Of a stretch of DNA of 14,176 nt, positions 6,486 through 14,176 are shown piece by piece. The notes under the pieces are model-generated. The model ran no database searches. It saw only the letters and a program-made list of their open reading frames with translations, and was not told where the DNA came from. Each line of letters starts with the position of its first letter. The stretch's first letter is position 1. The stretch comes from Coemansia sp. RSA 922 (taxonomy: Eukaryota > Kickxellomycota > Kickxellomycetes > Kickxellales > Kickxellaceae). The DNA is taken from the NCBI GenBank assembly GCA_027577415.1, contig JANBQS010000641.1:1-14176 (forward strand), in the 5' to 3' direction. Position numbers and translations under genes: made by a program.

Positions 6486-9441
6486 ATGGAGCTCTCGCGT
6501 CGTGCCGGGCCAGCGGTTGGGCTCCCAGCGATGGAGACAGGGATTCCGACGCAAAATGTCGAGTCTATTCTCAATCGCACTACGCCCTCGATATCTATAT
6601 ACCAAACCAGTGTCAACCTTTTGGACAAGCTAGCATGCATCGACGGCTTTGAAACATACCTGGCGTCGTTTTTGGAGGACAGTCCTCGCGACACAAAGAA
6701 CGGCGCGCCGTACTTGAACCCCATCCAGCTGCTGTGGGACACGTTCCGACAGGGTACTTCGCTGTGTGTCATTTACAATGCGCTTCAGCCCTTGGAGCCG
6801 CTGAGTACGACTTTGGACGAGACACAAAACATTCTAAAGCAGCGCAAGGACCGCGTCTACCGCTTCGTCAAGGCGTGCAAGGAAAACCACATTGTGCGCG
6901 ACGAGGACCTTTTCACAATCTCGGAATTGTTCAAGGATGACACAAATTCGTTTGTGAGGGTGCTAAAGACTATCGAAATTGTCGTCGATACTATACAGAG
7001 CCGTGGACTCTTGGACGTTACGCGGCTTGTAGAAAAGCCCTCGGCGCGCTTTGCCGAGGCTCAGCTGGGTCCGCCCCAGGACCACCGCGAGCGCGTAGTC
7101 AAGGAGTTTATTGAGACCGAGCGGAGATACGTACACGACCTCGAGCTACTACAGGTAAGTCACCAAGAGCCAACCTAATGGCTCCTTTAGCACAATTTTG
7201 CGTGTGCATGCCAGACTGCCGGGAGACAACTCCTCCCCCCACGTCTTTTTACTTTCCACTCGTGACGCTGGGTGGCATTCATCATGCCGGCAAAAGAAAA
7301 GAATTGGAACGCACACACCCCCAATTGACGCTTGCTTACTAATAATGCACGCGCTTTATTGACATGGCTGCTTGTTTGTAGGGATACATGGACGAGCTGC
7401 AAAAGAAGAACATTATACCAAACGAAAGCGTTCGCTATATATTTGCCAACCTCAACTCGATGGTCGACTTTCAGCGCCGCTTCCTGATCGGCGTCGAGGC
7501 CAACGTCTCGCAGCCGCCCGAGGATCAGCACTTTGGCGCTGTCTTTGTCAACATGAAGGAGGGATTCATGGTCTATGAGCCGTACTGCGCCAACTACACG
7601 CGTGCCTCGAAGCTCTGTATTGCCGAGGAAGAGTCGCTAAAGGTACGCTATTTTCTTTTTCTTTTTTCGATGCCATTGCGACTGCACGGGCCTAAGCCTC
7701 TCAGCATTTGCCATTGTTTGCTTTAGCCGATGCTGGGTTGCCACCTTGTTGCATAAATTGCTTTCTCCCCCTTGCTCGCCAATTCTTATTGAATTGCTTT
7801 TTTTTGGTGTGTACAATTATCTAGGCATTGTCGCACATCATCGAGCCGCACTATGAGCTGCCATCTATGCTGATCAAACCAGTTCAGCGCATATGCAAGT
7901 ACCCGATGATCATGGAGGAGCTGACAAAGTTCTACGACAAGACTTCGCCTATTTACACCGAGCTCAGGGAGGGCATCACGGCCATCAACAGCATCGTCGA
8001 GCAGGTCAACGAGGCTGAGCGCAAGGAGGGCAACTTGGCTGTGGTTGGAGACCTCGAGGACCGCGTGGAGGACTGGAAGGGCTACTCAATTTCCACATTC
8101 GGAGAGCTGTTTCTGCACGACTCGTTTGTCATGTCTACCACGGACGTCAAGCGCGAGCTGCTTATATACCTCTTTGAGAATATCCTCATCTGCTGCAAGG
8201 AGGTGAATGAAAAGGAGCGGCGGCGTAACCAAAAGCACAAGTCCAATGCCTTGCAGTTAAAGGGCAGGATCTTTTTGTTCAGCATCCACAGCGTCGTCGA
8301 CACTTCTCGAGACGGCCAGCTGAGTCTGACTATCTATTGGCGCGACGTGGTCATGGAGAACTTTAGCTTGGCTTGCCGAACTGAGGACCAGCTCAAGCTG
8401 TGGAAGAGCACTATGGAGCGGCTGATTACGCGCACAAAGGAACGGTCGGCTGCTGCAGAGCAGCCCCAAGAAAGTCCGACGACGCTTGTGCCGCCACGCG
8501 TGGGCTCCAACCAGCAGTACGGCACTGACTACGACAGCGAGGACATTGGTATCCAGCGCCGCGGCCGGTATTCGGAGGGCTCGAGCTTGACCCTCGCAAT
8601 GCAGCAGGATAAAGCTACCAGCTCGCTGTCTCACCGCAAGACGTATGACGGCGCTGCTGGCCGTGGGCGCAGTAACGCCAATAAGCTTGCTGGCGACTAC
8701 CAGAGCGAGCTGGTCGATGGCATTGAGCGCTCGGCTACAATATCCACGTTCCACCGGCGGCAGGGCACCAACGGCAGTGGCAGCAGCTTTGGCGATGCAG
8801 TGGAGCCCGTGAACCGCAACCAGAGCAGCCCCATGCAAAGCGGGCCTTACTACGGCAAGCACGAAGTCCCGCCGGTGCCTGTGCCTCCATTCCACCGCAG
8901 CGCTGGTGACACTATAGGCAAGATTCACTCGCAAAAGGGGCCGGGTCCTATCACTATCACGTCGCCAATCCCGACGGCATTTTCGTCGTCCATCTCGCCT
9001 GTGACGCCTGGTATCTTTACTGGGCCCAACGGGCTGTCGGCAATGTCGAACATCACAACGCCAGTGCCTCTACTCTCTAGCTCACATGGCGCAGGTCTAC
9101 CTGGCGGGCTGCAGGCAAAGCCTGTCAAGGTCAAGGTGCACTTCCAGGACGACATCTTTGTCATTGTCGTCAAGCACGACGTCCATCTAAAGGACTTGGT
9201 TGAGCGGGTAGAGCGCAAAATCAAGATCTGCGCCGGCCCACGAGTGGGTATTTGCAGTGGCCATGAGCAGGACCTGGCTTCGGCTCCGCCTCTAGGTATC
9301 CGTATGAAGTACCAGGACGAGGACGGCGACTTGATCAGTATCGGCTTTGACGAGGACGTTCAGCTAGCCTTTGAGTCGGCGAACGCGTCAAGGAAGGATG
9401 AGACTGTAATGAGTACGCTCAACCTGTTTGTCTCTCTGTAG
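6486..9441 (+). CDS. CDC24: Cdc24-type Rho/Cdc42 guanine nucleotide exchange factor, three coding exons
   Basis: Cdc24 (Scd1 in fission yeast) activates Cdc42 at sites of polarised growth. Exons are 6486-7154, 7382-7642 and 7825-9441, giving 848 residues, close to budding-yeast Cdc24. Domain order is diagnostic. A calponin-homology-like region (about 55-170) has LNPIQLLWDTFRQGTSLCVI and DLFTISELF. The DH domain (about 200-380) has FIETERRYVHDLELLQ-GYMDEL and LPSMLIKPVQRICKYPMIM. A PH domain spans about 388-510. After a disordered Ser/Pro/Gly linker, a C-terminal PB1 domain (about 742-848) has the acidic YQDEDGD...FDEDV loop, which in yeast binds the scaffold Bem1. Both coding introns are phase 0 and interrupt the DH domain. 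An in-frame TAA just upstream fixes the start at 6486 or at the second Met (codon 16). Confidence 0.93.
7155..7381 (+). other. CDC24 intron 1
   Basis: The donor is GTAAGT at 7155-7160, the branch site is TTACTAAT (CTAAT at 7339-7343) and the acceptor is TTTGTAG ending at 7381. It is 227 nt, phase 0. The join LELLQ|GYMDELQ restores the first DH helix. Confidence 0.9.
7643..7824 (+). other. CDC24 intron 2
   Basis: The donor is GTACGC at 7643-7648 and the acceptor is ATCTAG ending at 7824, giving 182 nt in phase 0. The join EEESLK|ALSHIIEPHYELPSMLIKPVQR reconstructs the conserved DH segment. A T-rich stretch precedes the acceptor; no strong branch-site match is evident. Confidence 0.88.
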
Positions 9442-9722
9442 CGTCGTTTCTTTTTTTAATCGCACTTTCAATCCGCGACACGTCATCCGTATTCTTTTCA
9501 TACTTTCCTTTTATTTTTGAACTTTGTCGCATATATCATTCTTGATCAAATCCCGATTTAACTGATCTTGGACGGTGAGACGACGTAAGCGTTGCTTGGA
9601 GGCAAATTGCCAATTCTACTTTGCTTTTTTACTTAATTATTGCTTATTCTTTTTTTACTTATCGTGCACATCTGTTAACTAGGCCACTCTCATTCAGCTA
9701 GTTTTCTATTCTCGGCCGAAAA

Positions 9723-10548
9723 ATGTTTCGCAACAACTACGACAATGACGCCTCTACATGGAGCCCACAGGGCCGCATTTTCCAGGTCGAATATGCATCC
9801 GAGGCCGTTAAGCAGGGCTCGGCTGTGGTTGGCTTAAAGTCCAAAGAGCACGTCGTTCTCGTGGCTGTAAAGGTAAGCAACGGCGAGTTTATTATTCGGC
9901 GTTGAGTGTGGTATATCTATCTCTGCTAATGACCTATACTTCTCTTTCTGTCTTTGCTAGCGCTCGCCTAACGAGCTGGCGTCGTACCAGAAGAAGATTG
10001 TGCGGATTGACGACCACATGGGTATCGCCATGGCGGGACTGACTTCGGATGCGCGTGTTCTGAGCAACTACTTGCGCTCTGAAGCGATGCGCTCCAAGAT
10101 GATCTACGGACGTGCGCTGCCTGTCGGTCGGGCTGTCAATGCCATTGGCGACAAGGCACAGACAAACACGCAGGAGTACGGGCGTCGGCCATATGGTGTC
10201 GGGCTCTTGGTTATTGGACAGGACGATACTGGGCCTCATCTGTACGAGTTTAGCCCATCTGGCATCGTGTCAGAGTACTATGCGTACTCTATTGGAGCTA
10301 GGTCGCAGTCGGCGCGTACGAACTTGGAGAGAAACTTTGAAAAGTTTGAGGATATGAGTTTGAGGGAGCTCATTGTCCATGGACTGCGTGCGCTGAGGGA
10401 CACGCTGCAGCAGGGGAAGCAGTTGGATACTTTGAACACGTCTATTGGATTCGTGGGCAAGGACACCAAGATGACTATCCTTGATGGGGAGAACACTCAG
10501 GAGTACCTAGACATGCTTGACGAGGGCGAGGCTATGGAGACCGAGTAG
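9723..10548 (+). CDS. PRE5: 20S proteasome subunit alpha-6 (PSMA1/Pre5), two exons
   Basis: Alpha-6 is a structural, non-catalytic subunit of the outer ring of the 20S core, in cytosol and nucleus. Exons are 9723-9872 and 9961-10548, giving 245 residues. The N-terminal alpha-subunit signature is intact ([20 protein letters not shown], then [20 protein letters not shown]). The rest follows animal PSMA1 closely: [72 protein letters not shown] and SIGFVGKD. The start MFRN is the conserved one. The C-terminus is a short acidic tail, shorter than the human one. The gene begins 281 bases after the CDC24 stop, behind a T-rich upstream region. Confidence 0.96.
9873..9960 (+). other. PRE5 intron
   Basis: The donor is GTAAGC at 9873-9878, the branch site is CTAAT at 9926-9930 and the acceptor is TTTGCTAG ending at 9960. 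It is 88 nt, phase 0. The join [18 protein letters not shown] gives an uninterrupted alpha-6 sequence. Unspliced, the frame stops at the TGA at 9903-9905. Confidence 0.92.
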
Positions 10549-10816
10549 TGCAATGTTCTTTCTTTTCTTATTCATTAAATGATATTGACTATTCGACTAG
10601 AACCACGAGTGGTTTAAAAGCACAGAAAGATCTTGCTGATAGAATAAGCTTTTCGGAGAAGCTTTCATCATCAGGAGCTGAGTTTTTTTTTTCTCTCTTG
10701 ATTTTCACTTTCATTATTTTTTATATGCACACTGCATTTGTATTTGTTCTCTGCTCATTTTTGTTAGATACTTGAGCGTCGCTCTATCTCTCGTTCTGTA
10801 TAGCACTACTTTTCTA

Positions 10817-12952
10817 ATGGGCGGAGTCTGGCTGCAAATTTGTGGTCTCCCACCTCAGACGACCAAGGAGGAGGTTTCAGAGCTCACTAGACGGCGCGCG
10901 ATAACGATTGAGACCCAGGATGTCAGCACACACGAGTGCGCAGGGCGGTTCTTGGTGGACAGCATGGAGACAGCCAAAGACGTACTACAGCGAACAAACT
11001 ACGTTATGCGGCGCGGAAGCCTGGTCAAGATCGGACTGAGCACCGAGGATTTGGTGCGATGCCACTTGGTGACTGTCAAAAACTTTAACTGGCGGGATTT
11101 CAGTGTAAAGAAGCTCTATAGTTATAGCAAGGGGCACGGCACAGTATGCAACGTCAGTGTGACGGAAGAGCAAGCCAAGGTTTGGTTCTTTCAGGCGAGC
11201 GAGGCGCAGAGCTTTATTGGGGGACTGCGTGAAAGCACTATGTGTGTGGGTGATCCGGTTGCGGAGAGCCGGGATCCGTCGGTGGGCGATGCTCAGGCGA
11301 TGGAGGTTATTGTTTTGGACGACAGTGACGAAAACATGGCTGCGGATAGCCCGCCGGCGTCAAGATTTCCAGACACTCCTAGTCCGGCTATGGGCCTTGG
11401 CGAGAGACGCGTTGTGCCGGTTCCTACTCGACACTTTGCGCGAAAGTCTCTCGCGCCGAGAAATGTGCATAAATCTAGACGCCTGTCTACCTCGTCAGAC
11501 GAATCGAGCTCTAATAGTGTCAGTCAACTACCTGAGGCGGCAACGATGACCCTGTCTCCAGCCAAAGTGCCGACAGGGCGTCGTTCATCTAGGAGCGATG
11601 CACGATCACCTGTCCAGTCGAAGAGTAGCAGCGCCCGAGCATCAGTTCAGCCGAAGAATGGAAGCTCCCGGCCATTAACCAAGCCAACAAATGTCACTAA
11701 AAGCCTACCAACTCCGCCTACAAGTGTCACATCAGAGAGCATCTCCAGTCTATCGCTTGACGTGAGCAACTGGCAGTCTCGAGCGCCATTTATCTACGAG
11801 TACATATACTGCCAGCCCTCCAAGTCCATTGCAGTCCATTCAGATCGCAGTGTGGATCACATGCTCTCGGTCGCTTGGTGCAAGGTACCCCAGTCCAGCT
11901 TGATGAGTCTATACTCGTCGCTGGGCAACCACCATGCGTGCACCACAGTCAGCGATTGGAGCATGTCACACTCGAACCCGCGCGACGACAGTCCTTGGAG
12001 TGGCGATATGTCGATAATCACAAAGTCGCAATTCACTCTGCCGCCGCGTGGCAGCATGACTAACAGCGCGTCGACGCTCGCCGCCTTCAACGGGCTGCCT
12101 GCTGGAGTCATGCACGACAAACAGGGCCAGGATGAGTTTCAAGTTTCAGTGACGGCGTTCAAGATGCACGACGGCGGGAATATCCTGTTTGGCTGCGCGC
12201 TACGCAGTGTGTTGGTGTTTGACGCCAACAGCCTGAAGCGAAAGGGGACGCTGGTGCTCTTGGACAATATTGATGGCGTGTACGACGTGGGCCGCGACTA
12301 TGTCGTGGCGAACTCGGTCAATGGCGAAATCGGCGTGTGGAAGTCGGGGTCACGTAACCATATGTGGCGGTATAACGACATGCGCCGATTCAAAGCTCCG
12401 CCCGAGAAAAGGACGCTGATCACCGCTCTCCGAGTCGCCAAGAGCGACAAAGGTGTATATGCGGGCGACTCTAATAAGGGTCTTTCGTATTGCGATTTTC
12501 GTGAGCGATATATTGGGAGACTGTCTTCACCACAGACTGGCGTGATTAGCAGTATTGAGGACGCGGGTGGCAGCAAAATCTTGGTTGGCACATATGAGGG
12601 CGATCTAAAGCTGCTGGATACCCGCTTCATGAGCCAAGGCAACACGTCGGAGGTCTGCTCATATGCGACAGGCTTGTATGGCGCTGGTATTGGCGCCATT
12701 CGAATGTGTCCGCATAATGAGAACATGTTTGCGTGCTCGGCGGGCAGCGATGTGCTCATCTATTATAAGGAGAAACCAGCGAGCAAGCAGTCACTGCTGT
12801 TCAACCATCAGGCCCACCGGACGCTTGTGACGGACTTTGGCTGGCATCCAAGTCGGAACAACATATATACTATTGGATCGGTCGATATTGGATCTAAACA
12901 GGTGCCAGGCGAGCTTCAGATCTGGCGGCCATCTGACATGGTCATGTATTGA
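10817..12952 (+). CDS. Unassigned protein: tandem RRM-like folds, SIM-like motif, WD40-like C-terminus
   Basis: I cannot assign this 711-residue single-exon protein to a named family. The start is the first ATG (10817); the frame is open upstream from 10682 without another ATG. The N-terminus shows two stretches with an RRM-like beta-alpha-beta-beta-alpha-beta pattern. The first, about 4-75, starts VWLQICGLPPQTTKEEV. The second, about 80-155, starts HLVTVKNFNW and has AKVWFFQASEAQSFI. Residues 164-172 read VIVLDDSDE, a SUMO-interaction-like motif. A Ser/Pro/Arg-rich, probably disordered linker follows (about 175-315), with basic patches that could be nuclear localisation signals. The C-terminal half looks like a WD40 propeller: SVLVFDANSL, GEIGVWKSG, YEGDLKLLDTR, SDVLIYYKE and a last blade AHRTLVTDFGWHPSRNNIY...ELQIWRPSDMV. 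That last blade recalls RBBP4/Msi1 proteins. A nuclear, chromatin- or RNA-linked role is inference. Confidence 0.72.
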   Translation: MGGVWLQICGLPPQTTKEEVSELTRRRAITIETQDVSTHECAGRFLVDSMETAKDVLQRTNYVMRRGSLVKIGLSTEDLVRCHLVTVKNFNWRDFSVKKLYSYSKGHGTVCNVSVTEEQAKVWFFQASEAQSFIGGLRESTMCVGDPVAESRDPSVGDAQAMEVIVLDDSDENMAADSPPASRFPDTPSPAMGLGERRVVPVPTRHFARKSLAPRNVHKSRRLSTSSDESSSNSVSQLPEAATMTLSPAKVPTGRRSSRSDARSPVQSKSSSARASVQPKNGSSRPLTKPTNVTKSLPTPPTSVTSESISSLSLDVSNWQSRAPFIYEYIYCQPSKSIAVHSDRSVDHMLSVAWCKVPQSSLMSLYSSLGNHHACTTVSDWSMSHSNPRDDSPWSGDMSIITKSQFTLPPRGSMTNSASTLAAFNGLPAGVMHDKQGQDEFQVSVTAFKMHDGGNILFGCALRSVLVFDANSLKRKGTLVLLDNIDGVYDVGRDYVVANSVNGEIGVWKSGSRNHMWRYNDMRRFKAPPEKRTLITALRVAKSDKGVYAGDSNKGLSYCDFRERYIGRLSSPQTGVISSIEDAGGSKILVGTYEGDLKLLDTRFMSQGNTSEVCSYATGLYGAGIGAIRMCPHNENMFACSAGSDVLIYYKEKPASKQSLLFNHQAHRTLVTDFGWHPSRNNIYTIGSVDIGSKQVPGELQIWRPSDMVMY
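11306..11332 (+). other. SUMO-interaction-like motif in the RRM/WD40 protein
   Basis: The codons give V-I-V-L-D-D-S-D-E (residues 164-172). This is a hydrophobic core directly followed by acidic residues and a serine in a CK2-type acidic context, the classic SIM layout. It lies just after the second RRM-like fold, at the start of the disordered linker, where it would be accessible. Confidence 0.55.
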
Positions 12953-13086
12953 GTGGCCAGTATAGTATTTTAGTTTATCGATTTTTTTTTGGCTTATTGT
13001 TTAAAGTAAGGCAGTCTTGACCGTCGATACTAGCAAAAAAAAAGGCAGGTGCAGTGGAGTATGCAATGGGTTGGGCTGGATTGGAT
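12953..13086. terminator. Short convergent 3' spacer
   Basis: Only 134 bases separate the stop of the RRM/WD40 gene from the stop of ethanolamine kinase on the other strand. T-runs at about 12982-12990 and A-runs at 13035-13043 could serve 3'-end formation on the two strands. No specific poly(A) signal can be assigned with confidence. Confidence 0.35.
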
Positions 13087-14176
13087 CTAGACACCAAACA
13101 CTTGGCTTTTGACCTGGAAGTATTGGTCGAAGCGCAAACGGGCATAGGCCATGTAGTCAAAGTCAATGTCGGATATCGATGCCTGGACAAGGGCCCAAAC
13201 ACCCCAGTAAAAGTGCGAGGCAAGCTGGAAAAGATTGACTTCGTGGTAAACGACCTCCAGGGCGGCGGGAGACGAGTCTTGGCCCAGATGATCCAGATAA
13301 GTTTTGAACCATTGCAACTGCGCAGACTTTGCTGGGTAGCGAGAATAGTCGCACTCAAAGCCCGCATACTCGTTAAAGTGGTTAGCGATATCGAAGCCAC
13401 GGTAGTTGTACATCGCGTACTCGTAGTCAATGAACGATACCGCGTCTTTAGTCTCCGCCATGACAATGTTCCCTGAGAGCAAGTCGTTGTGTGCAAAGAC
13501 CACGGGCGAATGCAAGGCGGTCAGCGTGGACTCCAATAGGTTGGCTTCGTCATTGAGCATCTCCAAAGTGAAGTGCTTGTGGAATATGTCGTTTGCTCTT
13601 TGGTTTTCATAGTTAGCGGGGATATCCTTCATCCAGCGGCGGATGATCGGGAAGAGCTGTGGCGAGTGGTCGCCGGGCAGCTTGACTTTGCTCCACTCCG
13701 CCAGACGCTTGGCGATTAGTGGCGCCCACAGCTCGCTGCCCATCTCTTCGGGCTTGGCAACGGTTCCCGGAATAAACCCGTATACTAGGCCATTGTCGAA
13801 CCGCGCATAGAGCTCTGGACACATGCCTAGTCGAGTCAGGCCGGCCATGTTCTACAACATATGACAATTGTGAGTTAGTTGACTAGGTAGACAATATCAA
13901 AAGTTTGTTGAGAGTGGGGTGGTGGTCGTAACTTACAATTAGCTCTTGGTTTCGGTCGATAATAACCTCGGTTCGTTTGCCATAGGCACGAACCAACACG
14001 GTCTTTCCTACTCGTTTGTTCGTGCACTGCATCACTACATTATTGGTGTATGTTAGTATGTGTGATTTCGACTATCTCTGACTTTTATGAGCTGTGCTGA
14101 TGTAACTTACACTTGTTGGTGATGCCGTCCTTGCACTGGTTGAGTACAAGCTCGTCGTCGCTCCACTCGGGGAACA
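13087..14176 (-). CDS. EKI1: Ethanolamine kinase, 5' end beyond the window
   Basis: The enzyme phosphorylates ethanolamine with ATP in the first step of the CDP-ethanolamine (Kennedy) pathway, in the cytosol. Minus-strand exons are >14176-14111, 14034-13937 and 13851-13087, giving 308 visible residues; by comparison with human ETNK1 roughly 50 N-terminal residues are missing. Visible motifs are DGITNKLMQC, TVLVRAYGKRTEVIIDR, PELYARFDNGLVYGFIPG, the Brenner motif HNDLLSGNIV (codons 13491-13462, catalytic Asp) and the choline-kinase-type motif IDYEYAMYNYRGFDIANHFN. The last of these and the tail, from LASHFYWGVWALVQA to DFDYMAYARLRFDQYF, resemble ethanolamine kinase more than choline kinase. 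Both introns are short with CTAAC branch sites. The gene converges on the RRM/WD40 gene. Some activity on choline cannot be excluded. Confidence 0.92.
13852..13936 (-). other. Ethanolamine kinase intron (downstream one)
   Basis: On the minus strand the donor is GTAAGT (13936-13931), the branch site is ACTAAC (CTAAC at 13878-13874) and the acceptor is TTGTAG ending at 13852. It is 85 nt, phase 0. The join RNQELI|NMAGLTRLG aligns without a gap to the family. Confidence 0.9.
14035..14110 (-). other. Ethanolamine kinase intron (upstream one)
   Basis: On the minus strand the donor is GTAAGT (14110-14105), the branch site is TACTAAC (CTAAC at 14056-14052) and the acceptor is ATGTAG ending at 14035. 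It is 76 nt, phase 1. The join creates GITNK-L-MQCTNKRVGKTVLV, matching the conserved GITNKL of ethanolamine kinases. Confidence 0.9.

Noticed and set aside
6238..6633. Plus-strand frame of 131 codons overlapping the CDC24 start
   Set aside because: Most of it translates a pyrimidine tract into Phe/Leu runs and it lies in the candidate 5' UTR intron. It overlaps CDC24 in another frame.
8257..8934. Minus-strand frame of 225 codons opposite CDC24
   Set aside because: It is antisense to the PH domain and linker of CDC24; composition is Ala/Val/Arg-rich without domains, typical of a shadow frame.
10772..10816. Non-ATG (TTG) N-terminal extension of the RRM/WD40 protein
   Set aside because: A TTG start is not expected for a fungal nuclear gene. 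The segment has spacer-like composition, and the first ATG at 10817 starts directly before the first RRM-like strand.
1..14176. tRNA, rRNA, transposon, CRISPR or viral remnants
   Set aside because: I saw no cloverleaf, rRNA stretch, transposase or reverse-transcriptase motifs, terminal repeats or spaced direct repeats. Only homopolymer T-runs in spacers stand out.

Overview
The window is nuclear DNA from a fungus with compact, intron-containing genes. Three things point to this. One gene is a Cdc24-type exchange factor with the fungal CH-DH-PH-PB1 order. The introns are short (76-227 nt) with GT..AG ends, and several carry CTAAT or CTAAC branch-site matches. Intergenic spacers are short, AT-rich and full of pyrimidine tracts. 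An early-diverging (non-Dikarya) lineage, for example Kickxellomycotina, is my guess from the gene features; it is not shown by the sequence.

Layout, left to right. (1) A possible first exon of an unidentified gene runs off the left edge on the minus strand (1-95). It is divergent from (2) a tRNA(Ile)-lysidine synthase homologue, 566-2155. The true start of that gene lies in a small upstream exon, so the in-frame ATG at 728 is intronic. (3) Cystathionine beta-synthase, 2345-4018, has one intron and an unusual Cys/His-rich N-terminus. (4) The splicing factor Ist3/RBMX2 is at 4181-4879. (5) A uridine-kinase-like P-loop protein with an abnormal Walker A motif is at 5259-6053. (6) CDC24 is at 6486-9441, with three coding exons and a probable 5' UTR intron and uORF. 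(7) The 20S proteasome subunit alpha-6 (PRE5/PSMA1) is at 9723-10548, with two exons. (8) A 711-residue protein combines two RRM-like folds, a SUMO-interaction-like motif, a Ser-rich linker and a WD40-like C-terminus (10817-12952). I cannot assign it to a named family. (9) Ethanolamine kinase is on the minus strand, 13087 to beyond 14176; its 5' end is cut by the window edge and it converges on gene 8.

The genes do not form an operon or a pathway cluster. They are unrelated housekeeping functions: mitochondrial tRNA modification, transsulfuration, splicing, cell polarity, proteolysis and phospholipid synthesis. I see no mobile element, CRISPR array, tRNA or rRNA. The most interesting leads are the candidate heme-ligand motif of the CBS, the kinase with Glu in place of the Walker A Ser/Thr, the RRM-SIM-WD40 protein, and the spliced leader with uORF in front of CDC24. 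All exon joins were made by eye from splice consensus and protein continuity and need transcript support.
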